Shown here piece by piece: positions 47,244 to 58,744 of a DNA stretch of 64,000 bases. The translations under genes and the position numbers were made by a program. How positions within the stretch are numbered: the stretch's first letter is position 1; the number at the start of each line of letters is the position of its first letter. The notes below the pieces were generated by a model. The model was not told where the DNA came from, searched no databases, and saw only the letters and a program-made list of their open reading frames with translations. The stretch is from Metridium senile (lineage: Eukaryota; Cnidaria; Anthozoa; Actiniaria; Metridiidae), in NCBI GenBank assembly GCA_949775045.1, contig OX459106.1:1724727-1788726 (forward strand), written 5' to 3'.

Positions 47244-47358
47244 CACCAACCAACCAACCAACCAACCAACCAACCAACCAACCAACCAACCAACCAACCA
47301 ACCAACCAACCAACCAACCAACCAACCAACCAACCAACCAACCAACCAACCAACCAAC
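47244..47358. repeat. (CCAA)n microsatellite, second locus
   Basis: An uninterrupted CCAA run sits at the same relative place beside the duplicated linker exon as the run at 44,305-44,475. The Gly-Trp-Leu-Val frames here are repeat artefacts. Confidence 0.95.
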
Positions 47359-47704
47359 AACAAATTTAAAGATGCTGTGCAATTTTATTTAAAATTCGTG
47401 AAAAGGCAGTTTAAAACCAAGTCTATAATTTAAGGAACAAAACCTATCAGACTCGCTTAAGCAAACATATTAGTCCTCAGAGTTGAAGGGAAGTAATGTT
47501 TAAACTCCGACAATGAGGACCTGACACGATTTCAAAGTCCGAGTACTTTGAAATCCCGTCAAGTCCGAATTGGATTTATTAATAGCTGGTTGGGTCTTGA
47601 TTAGTATATGTAAGTCTGATCTACAAGTGCTCAAAAACCGGGAAGGATTTTAAAATCAGCAGGGCAGTAGTTTACAAATAGCGTGAATTCAAAATACATT
47701 TGAA

Positions 47705-47949
47705 ATGTATGAAATTAGTCCACGATAAATAAACACGACTACAACCTCGGCGGAAAAATTAAGTCCCAGGTGGGAAACGAACCCACGACCTTCCGATTAT
47801 CTAGACGGATGCTATACCACTGAGCTATCGGAAACTCTTATAATAATCCTCCTTCAACGGTTGAGTGTGAGTGGGTTCGTTTCCCACCTGGGGCTCAAAT
47901 TTTCCGAGGTTGTAGTTGTGTTTATTTATCGTGGGCTGATTTCATACAT
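47705..47949 (-). mobile_element. Palindromic element with a second tRNA-like core
   Basis: Arms of about 75 bp (GTATGAAATTAGTCCACGAT and complement, including ACGACTACAACCTCGG) flank a minus-strand tRNA-like segment at about 47,763-47,833. Its A box is TAGCTCAGTGG and its B box is GGTTCGTTTCC. The acceptor stem does not pair and the anticodon stem is imperfect, so this is a SINE-type foldback and not a tRNA gene. It belongs to a different family from the 4,779 and 35,525 elements. Confidence 0.7.
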
Positions 47950-48204
47950 TATATAATCTCGACATTAATTGCCGATGTGATATCAGTTCTATTATTTGAA
48001 ATGTTCATTTAATACATCAGTAATAAATATTTGAAGGATCGAGTTTTAATTGCTCTTTTTAGTTTAACTATAGTACCTTCATCAACGTTTTTGTTTGATT
48101 GAACTTTGTTGAAAGAAACAGCAAGACACACAATCTGTAAAAAGAAAAATAAGAAAAATGAATAATTGTGACGTTTGTTTTAATGCCCAACTTACACCTA
48201 GGTT

Positions 48205-48430
48205 TGAATAATTCCCTTCGCAGTTCCCTGCGCCATCTTGAAAGGTAGCAAGGCCTTTGCATCGAAACAAGACGAACGTTGATATTGCAATAATAGATAC
48301 ATTTTGTCACCTTACGAGACAATTATTGAAATATCTCTATCATTGCAAGCCAAACGTTCGTTTCGCTTCGATGCAAAGCTTCGGCTACCTTTCAATATGT
48401 CGCAGGGAACTTTGAAGGGGACAATTATCA
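48205..48430. mobile_element. Foldback element, CGCCATCTTGAAA family (copy 2)
   Basis: The arms contain GTTCCCTGCGCCATCTTGAA and the matching GTCGCAGGGAAC; the inner GAACGTT / AACGTTC blocks match the copy at 26,070-26,521. Confidence 0.75.
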
Positions 48431-48584
48431 AACATTAGTTACACACATCAACTGTCTTCTAATTAACAATAGTGGGGAAACCCTGCTTATACTGTTAACC
48501 AATAAAAGGCAAAGTTTGATCCCTAACGTTAGGCATATTGAAAGCAAACAAATTACTAAAAGGGCTCTTTCGGCTCTTTCGGCT

Positions 48585-49880
48585 ACTAAACTGTCACAAA
48601 CAAAACACAAAAACATGGTAATACAAAATTTGAAACATCGTTTCTTCAAAACAAGTAGAAATTAGGCCAGGTAAGGCGATTTTGAAATATTTTTTTCAAT
48701 GGCATTCCAGACATTGTGTCACGCAACACCGTGTCACGCAACACTGTTAAATTTTGAAGTCATGAACATTAAAGACTGTAGATCGTTTGGATTTTGGTAG
48801 CCCCAAAATCTTATTACATTTTTTTTCAAATTTTATTTATCTTTTTTCAAGTCGAAATACAGTTCTTCAATTGGGTTTGTCACAGTACTCCGTGACATTA
48901 CTGTATATATTGCGCTATTTGTTTAGTGTACGCTTAACAATAGACGGTATTTAAATAACAAAAGCCATGTACTAAGGACATTTTTTATGTAAATCGAGAG
49001 GAGGTTGGAGAGTAAGAGAGTTAGTTCGAGTGGGGTGTAACGTGTGACGCTGACGAACAACGAAGAGAATTGACAAGGAAAGACTCTAAAAGAAACACAA
49101 AGAAGACTAAACAGTGGTGTTACAACTAAACGAAGACCTAACCGGGTTCATGTGAATTGGGTGGAATAACCGAAGGAAAGTTTGGGCCACATGGCGTTGG
49201 ATAAAGGAATTGTGTGTCTTGGAACAAGTATACAAGAGTACAGATAAGATACAAGAGTACTACAGATAAGTTGTCACACGAACTGCCGGCTTTAATAATT
49301 TTTGCGCAGAGCCCTTAATTTATTTTTTATTACATATAATTTAGATTTATAGTTTGAGAGATTGTGTGACCATGATATGTTGGGAGTTAGATAATTAAAC
49401 AAAAACTAGAAATAACTTAGATTTATAGTTTGAAAGTTTGTGTGACCATGTTGTGAGTTAGATAATTAAAAAAACTAGAAGTTATTTAGACTTTAATAGT
49501 AGAATATTAAATAGTTAATTAAACGCTTCATGGTGTAATTTATTCGACTGGAATACCCAACGCATATTGGAACCGCGACAGGGTTATAGCCGAATGTGTT
49601 GATTCATCGTGGCAATTTTTTGATACTTTTTTTTCTCGTGCCTTAATTTTGCATATTTTTGGCTTCGGAAAAAAATGACAAAATATCCAATATTGAAAAA
49701 TTGATAAAATAGTAAAAACTCGGTCGATTGGAAAGTTATATACACTACAACCTAGGATATCTATTGGTATTTTTTCGTAGGTATTTTGAAAAATGTGTGA
49801 TTGATCTTTAACTTTAAAAGAGCCCGGTTAAGAAGTGTTGTAAAAACTTGTAAAAAAAAACGACCAAAAGCCGAAAATCC
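48585..49880 (-). repeat. Dispersed repeat A, copy 2 (inverted, interrupted by an LTR)
   Basis: In reverse complement it matches 1,760-2,290 in two blocks, 48,585-48,877 and 49,581-49,880, with the 703-bp LTR between them. Divergence from copy 1 is moderate. Confidence 0.82.
48878..49580. mobile_element. Solo LTR, 703 bp, with 5-bp target duplication
   Basis: It begins TGTCACAGTACTCC and ends AACCGCGACA (TG...CA rule). GGGTT is present directly before (48,873-48,877) and after (49,581-49,585). The uninterrupted copy of the host repeat at 1,760-2,290 has GGGTT once at the same place. A TATA-like TGTATATATTG lies near the start. A ~75-bp direct repeat (TTTAGATTTATAGTTTGA...) occurs twice near 49,340 and 49,415. 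No internal coding region or second LTR is present, so recombination has left a solo LTR. The 5-bp duplication fits Ty3/Gypsy, Copia or BEL elements equally. Confidence 0.85.
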
Positions 49881-50566
49881 AAAAAAGTCGATTTTCTCCA
49901 AAAAAAAAAAATTTTCGAATATCTTTCAATTTTTTTCAGAGACTAGCTCCCCAAATGCTATCAACTGGCAAAGTATGAGCATTTTCTATTTTTCGCCTAT
50001 TGCACAATCTGGACGGCCTCTCTAAAATTGCTTTTTCTAATAAAATCTTTACTAAAACTTTACGATATTTAAAATATTTTAAAATATGCAAATTGCTTTT
50101 CATTTATAATTTATTTGCTTTCTTTTTCATCAAAGAACTATCAAGAAACAATACATTTTAGCATATGTCCACTCCAATGATTGCATTTATTAAAAATAGA
50201 CTTGACAAACTATAACTGAATCTTAATTTGTTGCTTGGGCAAACCATTTGTAATCGAAACAAATTGTCTAATATAATGTTTTCTTCGTTTAATTTGAAAA
50301 ATATCGATTGTTAAGGTAGTTGAATTCGTTTGTTTATTTAGTTTCAGAGTTTCAAATGAATGTGGTTGACTTTATTACAAAAACACTTGGCAATCAATTA
50401 ACCGAATAGTTGCTGCTGAGGCAAAACAAATTATTATCAGAACAAATTGTCTTATATAATGTTTTCTTTGCTCAAGTTGAAAAAAAAAAATAACGATTGT
50501 TAAGAAAGGAACTATGTGTCTCTCGAATTGATTTTTTATACCTCTTTTTAGGAAGAATAATCAAAA
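49881..50566. other. No gene seen
   Basis: This AT-rich stretch has two weakly similar blocks (ATTGTCT(A/T)ATATAATGTTTTC at ~50,265 and ~50,445). Nothing coding. Confidence 0.5.
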
Positions 50567-50835
50567 CAAAAGAAAGTGATACGACAAACGTGATATGGTT
50601 GAATTAAGTGGTCATTCGAATATGTTCTGTTGTTTGGGTAAACCTAATGAATATAGTTAAGTCGAGTAGCTGCAACATAAGGAGAAACAAAGCGTATCAA
50701 GAATATTGTAGAAAGACACGATAGATAAAACTAGTTTCTTGGTCACGTGACATATATAATTTACAAAAAATGGACATCAGTCTTGAGATTTGCTATATAT
50801 TAATTAAATGTTTAGAAAGAGGAAACTATAAGAGC
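50567..50835 (+). repeat. Dispersed repeat B, copy 2 (uninterrupted)
   Basis: It matches 2,598-3,190 without the 313-bp MITE and therefore serves as its empty site. Confidence 0.8.
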
Positions 50836-51519
50836 TTGTAGCCTCCTCCGCATTAACCTGAGTATCAGGCTCTAGGGGAGGGGGGAAGGAGAGATAGAAG
50901 GGAGAGAGGGAAGAAAAGGAGAGCCTGACACAAAACGCGATTTAAGCCATTCCGCCCCCTCGCTTGACCCACAACATGATATTACATAGGAGCCAATCAA
51001 AATCGCTTCCGGTTGTCATGTCGTCATGTCAAAACACGAGCAGCAATGTCGCTAATGAAACAACAGTGTTATGTTTAAACACGGCTTTAATGCAAACATT
51101 TGCTGGATAAAATAATATCATACCAGTTATAAAACTGAAGGCTGAAATATTAAATCTACAAGCTTAACTTTACACTGAAATATATACTCAGAATCAGGCA
51201 GAAGGCTGAATTTAAAGGAAAGCTAAGTGCCCAAAATCGGCCTTTTTATGTCAAAGTGCTTCTATTTGGGATTCCAAAAATGTATTTTTTACGGTGATTA
51301 GCCAATCCGTATCCACAAAAATTAATTACAAAGAGAGCCCAACGGTCGCACAGAGAGTCGCCATATTGATCATTGTTCGCGGGCTCAGAAAATTGGTCAT
51401 GTGACGTCATAACGTCAGAGCGTCATTTCAAAGACGTTGTGAAGTGTTGTTTATATGGTTGTTTGGACTTTTCATCGCTTTATTTCGCAAATCTATTGTT
51501 ACTTTTCTCATACAAAACC

Positions 51520-52702
51520 ATGTCAGACAGTAGTTCGTGCTCAGGAGAGTCTGATAGTTTTAGTGAAGGTCATTCAGAAGAGATTGTTAAGCATTTAGAC
51601 CCCGATGTCAGCATACTGCCTACCAATTCGAGCCAGAAATCGAAGATGCACAAGACAGACTCATAGGTGAAGATTTAGAAGATAACGATACTGATAGTAT
51701 CGACCAGGAACACAATCGACTGCAAAATTGTAATTGGTAAGTATTAACAGTAATCTTTTAGCATAATTTCGGATATTATTGTCAAATAATAAGTCAAATT
51801 CCTCGCGTACGATGTGTGGGTAACGTGTTGCGATTGAAAACTACTAACCTGAGAAGTTCTTAAAACTATTCTTCTTGACCATCGAATTATTGATTCTCGC
51901 TTTAAAAAGATCTAATGCTTACTTAAGCTTATATAATGATTTTTGATCAGTGATTTTATCGTTCTCGCTTATCGATAGCTAAAAATTATAAACCATAATC
52001 ACAATCGTAGTCAAAGTATGACAAACACTACACTGCAAAAAGTGATCACTTTATAAATCAAGTGCTTAGTTTTAAATGAAGCCAACTACTTAAACCAAGG
52101 TGTTGATTCTTCGGTTTTTCAAAGAAGTTTACTTGGACTTGAACTAAGAAATATTTCCTTTACTTATTTTAAGTGAAACTACAACTTACCCCATTTTTGC
52201 AGTGTAAATCTAAATTTGTCAAGTACCTATTGTCAGCAAAAGTTTTTAGTTATGAGACTGAGGCAACTGTTTTTATTTTTAAAGGTGTACCTGTGGACAT
52301 TGTCAAATTATGGATACTGTTGTTGAGTGTGTTTGCTGCAAAGAAATACCAAAAGTGTGGAATATGTGCCAGAGCCTTGCGACAGAACAACCTGCATTGC
52401 AACCAGCCAGTTGTATAACACAACACCCTGGATTTATACCAGTATGTACCAACAAGTATGTACTACGCACTGCTTGGAGGCAGTATAAACAACAATATGC
52501 TGACTCATATGATGGGCCAGAACATAAACAATATAGACATATTGCCTATCGTCAACTAGCCAGATGGTGCTGGGGCTATCTTGGCCATGAAGTAAGGATT
52601 GTACTGCCATCATGTGCAGTAATGTGCATAAGAGCACACTTCCCTCCACCAGGACTAGAAGAACAATTTCAATTTGAAGGATTTCATTACGCAGATGAAT
52701 AA
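51520..52702 (+). pseudogene. P2X7-C-terminal-like zinc-binding protein of the Kolobok element, frame broken once
   Basis: The exons are 51,520-51,736 and 52,285-52,702 (GT/AG). The ATG at 51,520 opens a Ser/Glu-rich N-terminus, but that frame stops at 51,664. From about 51,618 another frame (YQFEPEIEDAQDRL...) is open to the splice site and joins exon 2 in phase. The two frames fit a single-base deletion near ILP/YQFEPE. Exon 2 encodes the domain found at the C-terminus of P2X7 receptors and in many transposon-linked cnidarian proteins. It starts with a W-C-x-C-x2-C cluster, then ECVCCKEI, HPGF, YRQLARWCWGYLG and a VLPSCAV...IR..FP block. Its cysteines are intact, so only the N-terminal frame is damaged. 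A sequencing error could also explain the break. The protein's role in transposition is unknown to me. Confidence 0.75.
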
Positions 52703-54191
52703 CATTCTGGTACTAATGTAAGAAATTGCATGATTATAAGCATATACTGTAATTTATACTACCAACTCTACTCGATTCATTATATAATGCATTTTAAACT
52801 AAAACAAGCAATGAATGTATTAGTAATTATAGTTGAAGGCTAAGTAGAGTGCTCCAATAAATTCATGAACATTATTTAACATTAAATAGTACTAATTGCA
52901 GCTAAATGTGCTATTGTAGCTTTGTAGTTGCTATTTGTTTTAGGGCCTTAGTGTGAGTACTTTTAGTCATTTATTGGTACAGATATGTTTCATGTATGGG
53001 CATAAAATGTCACCATATAATACTCATCAGGGAACTTCACAATGAATCAACTATAATTATTTATATAATTGTTCTGCATTATTTTGGTGCACATGTTCAT
53101 TCTTCAATCTAACATTAATCAAATTAATAATAATAATAGATGCATTTATGTGGGTTGAGTGCTTACATTGAACCTGTGAACATTTAATAATAACTTTAAG
53201 TACTTCATGCTATACCAATCAATTTCAATTTTTTAAATCAATTTATTTTTATTTTACGCTACAAAATAAAATATAAAAAAAATACATGGATACACAATAT
53301 TTACAATAAAGAACTTGAGGTGTTGGGTAATTTGAAGTAGTTTGTAAACTAAACAGTGTTAGATGACCCAATACACCCAATACACAAGTATTTAATATTA
53401 GTTTTATTTTAACAAGGGTTAAGATAATGTAAGCAGGTTTTTGACTTACACAAACAAGATTGTACTCAGATATTGTTTCACAGATATATCATTTCTTGCA
53501 TTTATAATAAAGAAATGAAACAATAGAATGAATGCATTTGAATAGTATTGAAACCAATTATTTAACAAATAGTACAGAAACCTATGTTTTCTATTGTTAA
53601 TTGGGGCTATTTCGCATTAAATAGTCTGTTCGATTTCACAGTTCAAATGAATTTATTAAACTATCTTGAAAATTTGTGTGATTGTTTATCTGAGTACAAA
53701 CTCGGGATGAGTTTATATATGCAATGTACAGCTCTTGAATATAAAATAAAGTATAAAATTAGTAACCCTTTGCTTCACAATCTGACTAACTGAATTCATT
53801 TGAATTATTCTCAACAAATGTTTGAAAAACACTATATTATGTGAATAAACATTTTTTTAATATTTCATACATTTGTTTTGAGTAGTCTGCTGAGATACAT
53901 GTCTTAAAAATTCAGCAAACATCTGCTAAAAATAGAGTTGATAGCCCAAAACTTGTTGAGTTTGACAGACATTTGTATTGAAAACTTGAAATTGAGCAAA
54001 TATAATATAGAGATTTTGCAGTATCATATGAAGCCATGTTTGATGGCAGGAACAAAGAAATATTTTTACATAAGAAAGAATGCAATTTCTCAAGGGAAAG
54101 AAATTATATATTGTTTTGCTATCTAATATTGCTGCCCTCATGTAATGATGCAAAACCTCAGTATATACATTAACAATTAGATAATAATCAC

Positions 54192-57100
54192 CTATGCAAA
54201 TCTTGACCTATGTCGAGCAATCAAATGTTGCTTATCAGGTGCTTGCTCACTAGCAATATTGTCAGGCAGGTCTACTTCTATTGGCTCAGGAATCTCACCA
54301 GTACCCTCACACATTTCTAGCACTTTTGTTTGAAGCTCCCGAAGGAAATCATAGTTCTTCTTTTCCTTGACTGGCTTGACCACCCATCGCTTGTGCATTT
54401 TGGGAAAGCACTTATTGTATCTTTCCTCACCACTTCTTTCGCCATCCTTAATAACAGCCTGACTTCTTTCTGTAATAGAACATGACATATTTTAACATTA
54501 TGAATAATCAAAAGAATAAATGCATTTTTACAATTTTACAGAATTTTAGAAAAAAACATAATATGTATGTAAATAATATTATAATATATAATAAAATGTA
54601 TGTACATTATCAGAATATTTTCATTTACAGATCAAAATAAAGGCATTAGTAAATTGAGTGGCAGAAACAGCATGGTCTGTTGATAATTATAATGACTATA
54701 TGCAGCAATATGAAATAAAAGTAAGTTGACATTAGAGGACACTTACCTACTAAAAATTTAAAAAACTAAAACATTGGTTGTAAAACTAATTATAAAAAAG
54801 TACCTGCATTCCGATTGTTGTCAATAGCAGCTAATTGGGTTCGTGCAACCATACCCTTGTAGGAGAAGTGCTGTCGTTTGGGGCAGTATTTTAACATCAT
54901 TGAATGATAAACCTCCAAACCTCCTGTGTGATTGAAGTCAGTGAGCTTTGCCAGGTCCTTAAGTAGCCTTGGCTTTAGGACTACTTCTTCAAGGGCCACA
55001 AATGCTGCAGACCCTGGCTTAAGCCAACACTTTCGCCGGGCATCTCTTCTTGTGAGACGAGGATGATCACACTCCTTGAAATGGGTAGTATTATTCCATG
55101 AATGCTTGTTTCTGACATGATGCAGAATGGATACCCACTTCTCTCTTAATATTACAGCATTGCCATTGCAGGTTGCAGCACACCACCATAAGTGGTTGGA
55201 TACTGACTGAATCCATTTGCTGAGCTCTTCACACGGTTTGGTTTTGGCTTTTTTATTCAGCTTTTTGACCACAGATTTGGCAAGATGCCAGACATCATAC
55301 TGGTGTTTGATGTGGATGTATTCTTTCTCCATCGTGCTAGTTATTGATGTATGTCTATCAGTTGTTATGGTGTGGATGGTGATGTCTTCGTCCTCAAGAT
55401 TATCTAAGCATCTTACAAATCCTTCCTTTTCCATGGCATTGGATGACGTAGCTTCTGTGACCTGCACAAGCTTGAAAATGGCCACTTTACATGTATCACT
55501 ATCCATAAAAGTATAGGTCCCATACTTGGCATTGTGGCCTGGACTGTCACTCCGCCCATCCCCATTAAGCTTGACAGTGTCTCTATTAGATAGTTCTTCC
55601 AGAACAGTTGCACTTTCAAACTCCCATGCATCGTTTACAATAGGAAACAGATACCGATCTTGGTGCTTGTAGTACACACTTCCACTTATAAATTTTAAAC
55701 CAAGACAAGAGGCAAAGTTCTGGATCCTGGTATAAGTATTGCCAGTAAAGAGAATTGACGAACATATTAGAAGGTTCCCCACTGGCGTCCTGTCTATGGT
55801 TGGCTGTGAGGTCCATATAACTTCATGGTTTTCCAGGCAGGTTGTTTTGATAGTTACCATACTGCCAGTGGAATCACTACAGGCAAACTCAGTGACACAT
55901 GCACCACAGGTCATGCAAAATTTAAACAATTCCTTTAAACAAGATTCAAACACTATGTACTTTGGCATTTCAACAAAGTCCTGACTACATTGAATGTCTG
56001 ACTCTGTCTCTCTTGAAGAATCTGTTCCTTGAGAGGCACTTAATTCATAATCATCGTCATCATCACCATCAACTCCACTTGAGATTGACTTTAAGCTGCA
56101 AACTGATTTCTGAGGTGATATATAATTTGAAATTGTTTCTTTTGACTTCTGTGGTGTCTCCGGTATTACACGAGTGAAATATGAGTGGTCTTGGAAAACA
56201 TCAATTGAGTTTTGAGGATGATGTTCATGGCCTGTAATGCTAGCTGTAGTACTTGAAGTAGATTCATCAGTTTGAGTAGACACAGTGTTTGTCACTTTGT
56301 AGTTGATTGGATCAAGACAACATTGCATACCTATGTCTACTGTGCGTGGCAGGTCATTCTCTGATACATTCAAATCAGGAATGTCTAACTGGAGACAATC
56401 ATTTTCGATACCACTGGTACTAGGTGTAGGTACATGTAGGAGTTTGTCCAAAGTCTATAGAAAGAATAAAGACAAAATTATGAGATTATTATCCACTTTG
56501 TGAGATATACAATAAATTGTTTTCATTGTTTGGATTTTTTTTCATATACATTCAAGTAGCTTTTCTTAGTCAACCAATTTTTCTGAATGCTCATAATGTG
56601 CACTCTTGAAGTCAAATTTATTGAATGAAAAAAAAATTACTTATAACTGTCACGATAGAGACATCAAGACACAGGAGTCTAGAATATAATGTCATGTTAT
56701 AATGATTTTAAGAACATTTATTAAAAAGTATTTAAGTTAATACATTCCCTGTTTTCGTCTGAAATCACAAATTGCTAAAATCCATATAAGCCTAGGTTCA
56801 ACCTAAAAATCATCGCAAACTAAAACTTTTGATTCTGAAACGTCAGTTATCAAAAGGAAGCTCATTTCTTAAGATAGTTCTCTCATTTAGAAAGATACGG
56901 TGTAAAATATAATTTTTTTTCAAAACTGTTACTATAGAAACACAGACGCACGCTTTAGTTTACCGTTAAAAAGTTCATACTTGATGATTGTCTTGTTATC
57001 GAACGTGATAAAAGCAGTGAAGTATAATAGTCGAAGATAATATTTTATTTACACATCATGTCTTTATACAGGTATACGTATCTTTTTGTATCTTACTGTA

Positions 57101-57472
57101 TGACTAAAGAACACTTACTTCTCTTTGTCGCTGACGCTTGAGACGATTTTCTGTCGACTCTCTTGGCCTTTTTCCAGTCGAACCAGACGTCGTAAAGCTA
57201 AAAATACTTGGTACAGCATCTCCCTTTAACTTTCTCTTACTTCGCTTGCCCGTAAGTTGTTTAATGAAATCGTTTTCGAAGCAATCAGCTTCGAAATGTT
57301 CACTACACACGTAGCAGTTTTTCAATGGCGGAAGGTTCTCCCTTCGAAGGCGAGCAATCCATAACTTCTGTAATCTTGGATCGGATGGAATCTTATGATA
57401 ACTGATTACTTTGTCTAAATCTTTCGTCTTTACCGAATAGTTTGTACAGCCTGGAACACAACAGTTCACCAT
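54192..57472 (-). CDS. Kolobok-type THAP-domain transposase, 3 exons, 760 aa
   Basis: The minus-strand exons are 57,472-57,119, 56,454-54,804 and 54,469-54,192, all with GT/AG borders and a continuous frame; the start is the ATG at 57,472. Exon 1 is a THAP zinc finger (CCVPGC, YHKIP, LWIARL, YVCSEHF, AVPSIF). The start of exon 2 is a low-complexity acidic/Ser region (SSGVDGDDDDDYELSAS), then a Cys cluster (CMTCGACV). The catalytic region follows with GNLLICSSILFTGNTYTRI, LNGDGRSDSPGHNAKYGTYT, TTDRHTSI, YDVWHLAKSV, SNHLWWCAATC and FKECDHPRL. The Asp residues in GDGRSDS and TTDRH are candidate nuclease residues. Exon 3 supplies the basic WVVKPVKEKKNY tail. It is intact as far as can be read and convergent with the P2X7-like gene. 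Confidence 0.85.
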
Positions 57473-57824
57473 TTTAAAGGAAAAAAACTCACTTATTACT
57501 TCTTATTTACAGCGTATAACATGTTAGCATACAATTTTTAACAATGAAATGACGTTGACGTTCTGACGTCACACAGTAAAAGCGGTCTTCAATCGCGGGC
57601 GCAGATATGGCGACTCTCTGTGCGACCGTTGGGCTCTCTTTGTAATTAATTTTTGTGGATACGGATTGGCGGATCACCGTAAAAAATACATTTTTGGAAT
57701 CCCAAATAGAAGCACTTTGACATAAAAAGGCCGATTTTTGGCACTTAGCTTTCCTTTAATACACAAACAAATCAAGTACTAGAAAATTTACGTCTTGAAG
57801 ACTTCCCGACTTCAAAGCCTGACT

Positions 57825-58208
57825 CTATTTGTGCGATAACCATCGTTCTGCGCTACCGAAGACAATCTCTAGCTCCTCGTTGTTTTTAGCCTCCATCTCG
57901 TCCATGTCTTCTAGTGTAGCGGCTTTAATGCCGCTACCACACAATCGTTTAGTCTGTTGTTTTCGAATCAGTTCACGACAATGATTTTCATTGACTTCGT
58001 TAATTTCCCCTGTCTTTTGAAACCAATGGCTACTCAAAACTTTGGGCAAGAGCTGATAAATGCATGTGCTCATTCCATACCCAGTTGAAAGGACACCGAG
58101 GACGTCCTTCTTCTTGATCTGATGTTTTAAGGCATAACTCTTCCTCCTTTTTGAGAGTTATTCCTCGAGTGCTTCTTTGAGAGCATCATCGAATTCTTTG
58201 TGATTCAT
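57825..58208 (-). pseudogene. RecQ-like helicase fragment, decayed
   Basis: Read on the minus strand from an ATG at 58,208, the frame gives KHQIKKKDVLGVLSTGYGM, then STCIYQLLPKVL, GIKAATLED and EIVFGSAERWLS. These correspond to the Walker A region (usually PTGYGKS) and the following motif block of RecQ-family helicases. The catalytic Lys is Met, the Pro before TGYG is Ser, there is an in-frame stop after about 16 codons, and the frame ends shortly before the Kolobok boundary. It is non-functional and lies inside the inverted-repeat element at 50,854-58,474, so it was probably captured or carried by that element. Confidence 0.75.
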
Positions 58209-58744
58209 TACAAGCTTTTTTTTTCGAACACAAATACTAGATATACCATATAAATAACCAAATAACATTGCAACCTCGATCGCTTCGATCGCGTATTAGC
58301 TCACGTCTAGAGTTTCACTTCCGTTCTATTGTTCAATGGACCAATCAGAAAAAGATTCATATTCTGAATGTTTGACACAGGAAAAAACGGCTTTTGTGTC
58401 AGGCCCTCCTTTTTCCTCTTCTCTCTTCCCCAGTCCCTCCCCGCCCCCTCCCCGAAGGCCTGATACTCAGGTTACGTCCGCATGCAACTCTTGACTATGG
58501 GCTTCCTTTGTTGACTCTGGGCCTCCTGTGGCGGAACAAATGGTGGGGGGAGGGGGTGAGGGAGAGAGAAAAGAAGAGGAGGAGTTGCCTGCCAAATTTC
58601 GAAGCATTGGACCACGTCCTTCACCGTTTGGACTTTGTAATTCACCCGGGGTCCCATGGGCAGATATTTGCTCGATCAAAAGTACTACCAGGGTTAACTG
58701 GGGAAGCGTTAGTCGGAATTTGGGAATTCGCCAATAAGTCGTAC

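Larger units (their letters stand above)
51216..57755. mobile_element. Kolobok-type DNA transposon, 6.5 kb
   Basis: Terminal inverted repeats of 151 bp (51,216-51,366 and 57,605-57,755) begin AGGAAAGCTAAGTGCC and differ at only a few positions. TTAA flanks both ends (51,212-51,215 and 57,756-57,759). A TTAA duplication with a THAP-domain transposase is diagnostic of Kolobok as I know it. Two convergent genes are present: a P2X7-C-terminal-like gene (+) and the transposase (-). About 1.5 kb of AT-rich DNA between the gene ends holds no frame I can support. The copy is young by its terminal repeats but has one broken gene. Confidence 0.88.
50854..58474. mobile_element. Inverted-repeat element hosting the Kolobok insertion
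   Basis: The arms TAACCTGAGTATCAGGC...CT..GGGGAGGGGG (50,854 onward) and the complement ending at 58,474 continue for about 80 bp through a purine-rich tract to GCCTGACACAAAA. Without the 6.5-kb Kolobok element it would be about 1.1 kb long and would contain the RecQ-like fragment at 57,825-58,208. No target duplication was established. Confidence 0.65.

Noticed and set aside
44274..47382. Gly-Trp-Leu-Val repeat membrane-like proteins at two loci
   Set aside because: Products of CCAA microsatellites; hydrophobicity comes only from the repeat unit.
47763..47833. Second tRNA gene
   Set aside because: The acceptor stem does not pair, the B box is altered, and it lies at the centre of a palindromic repeat.
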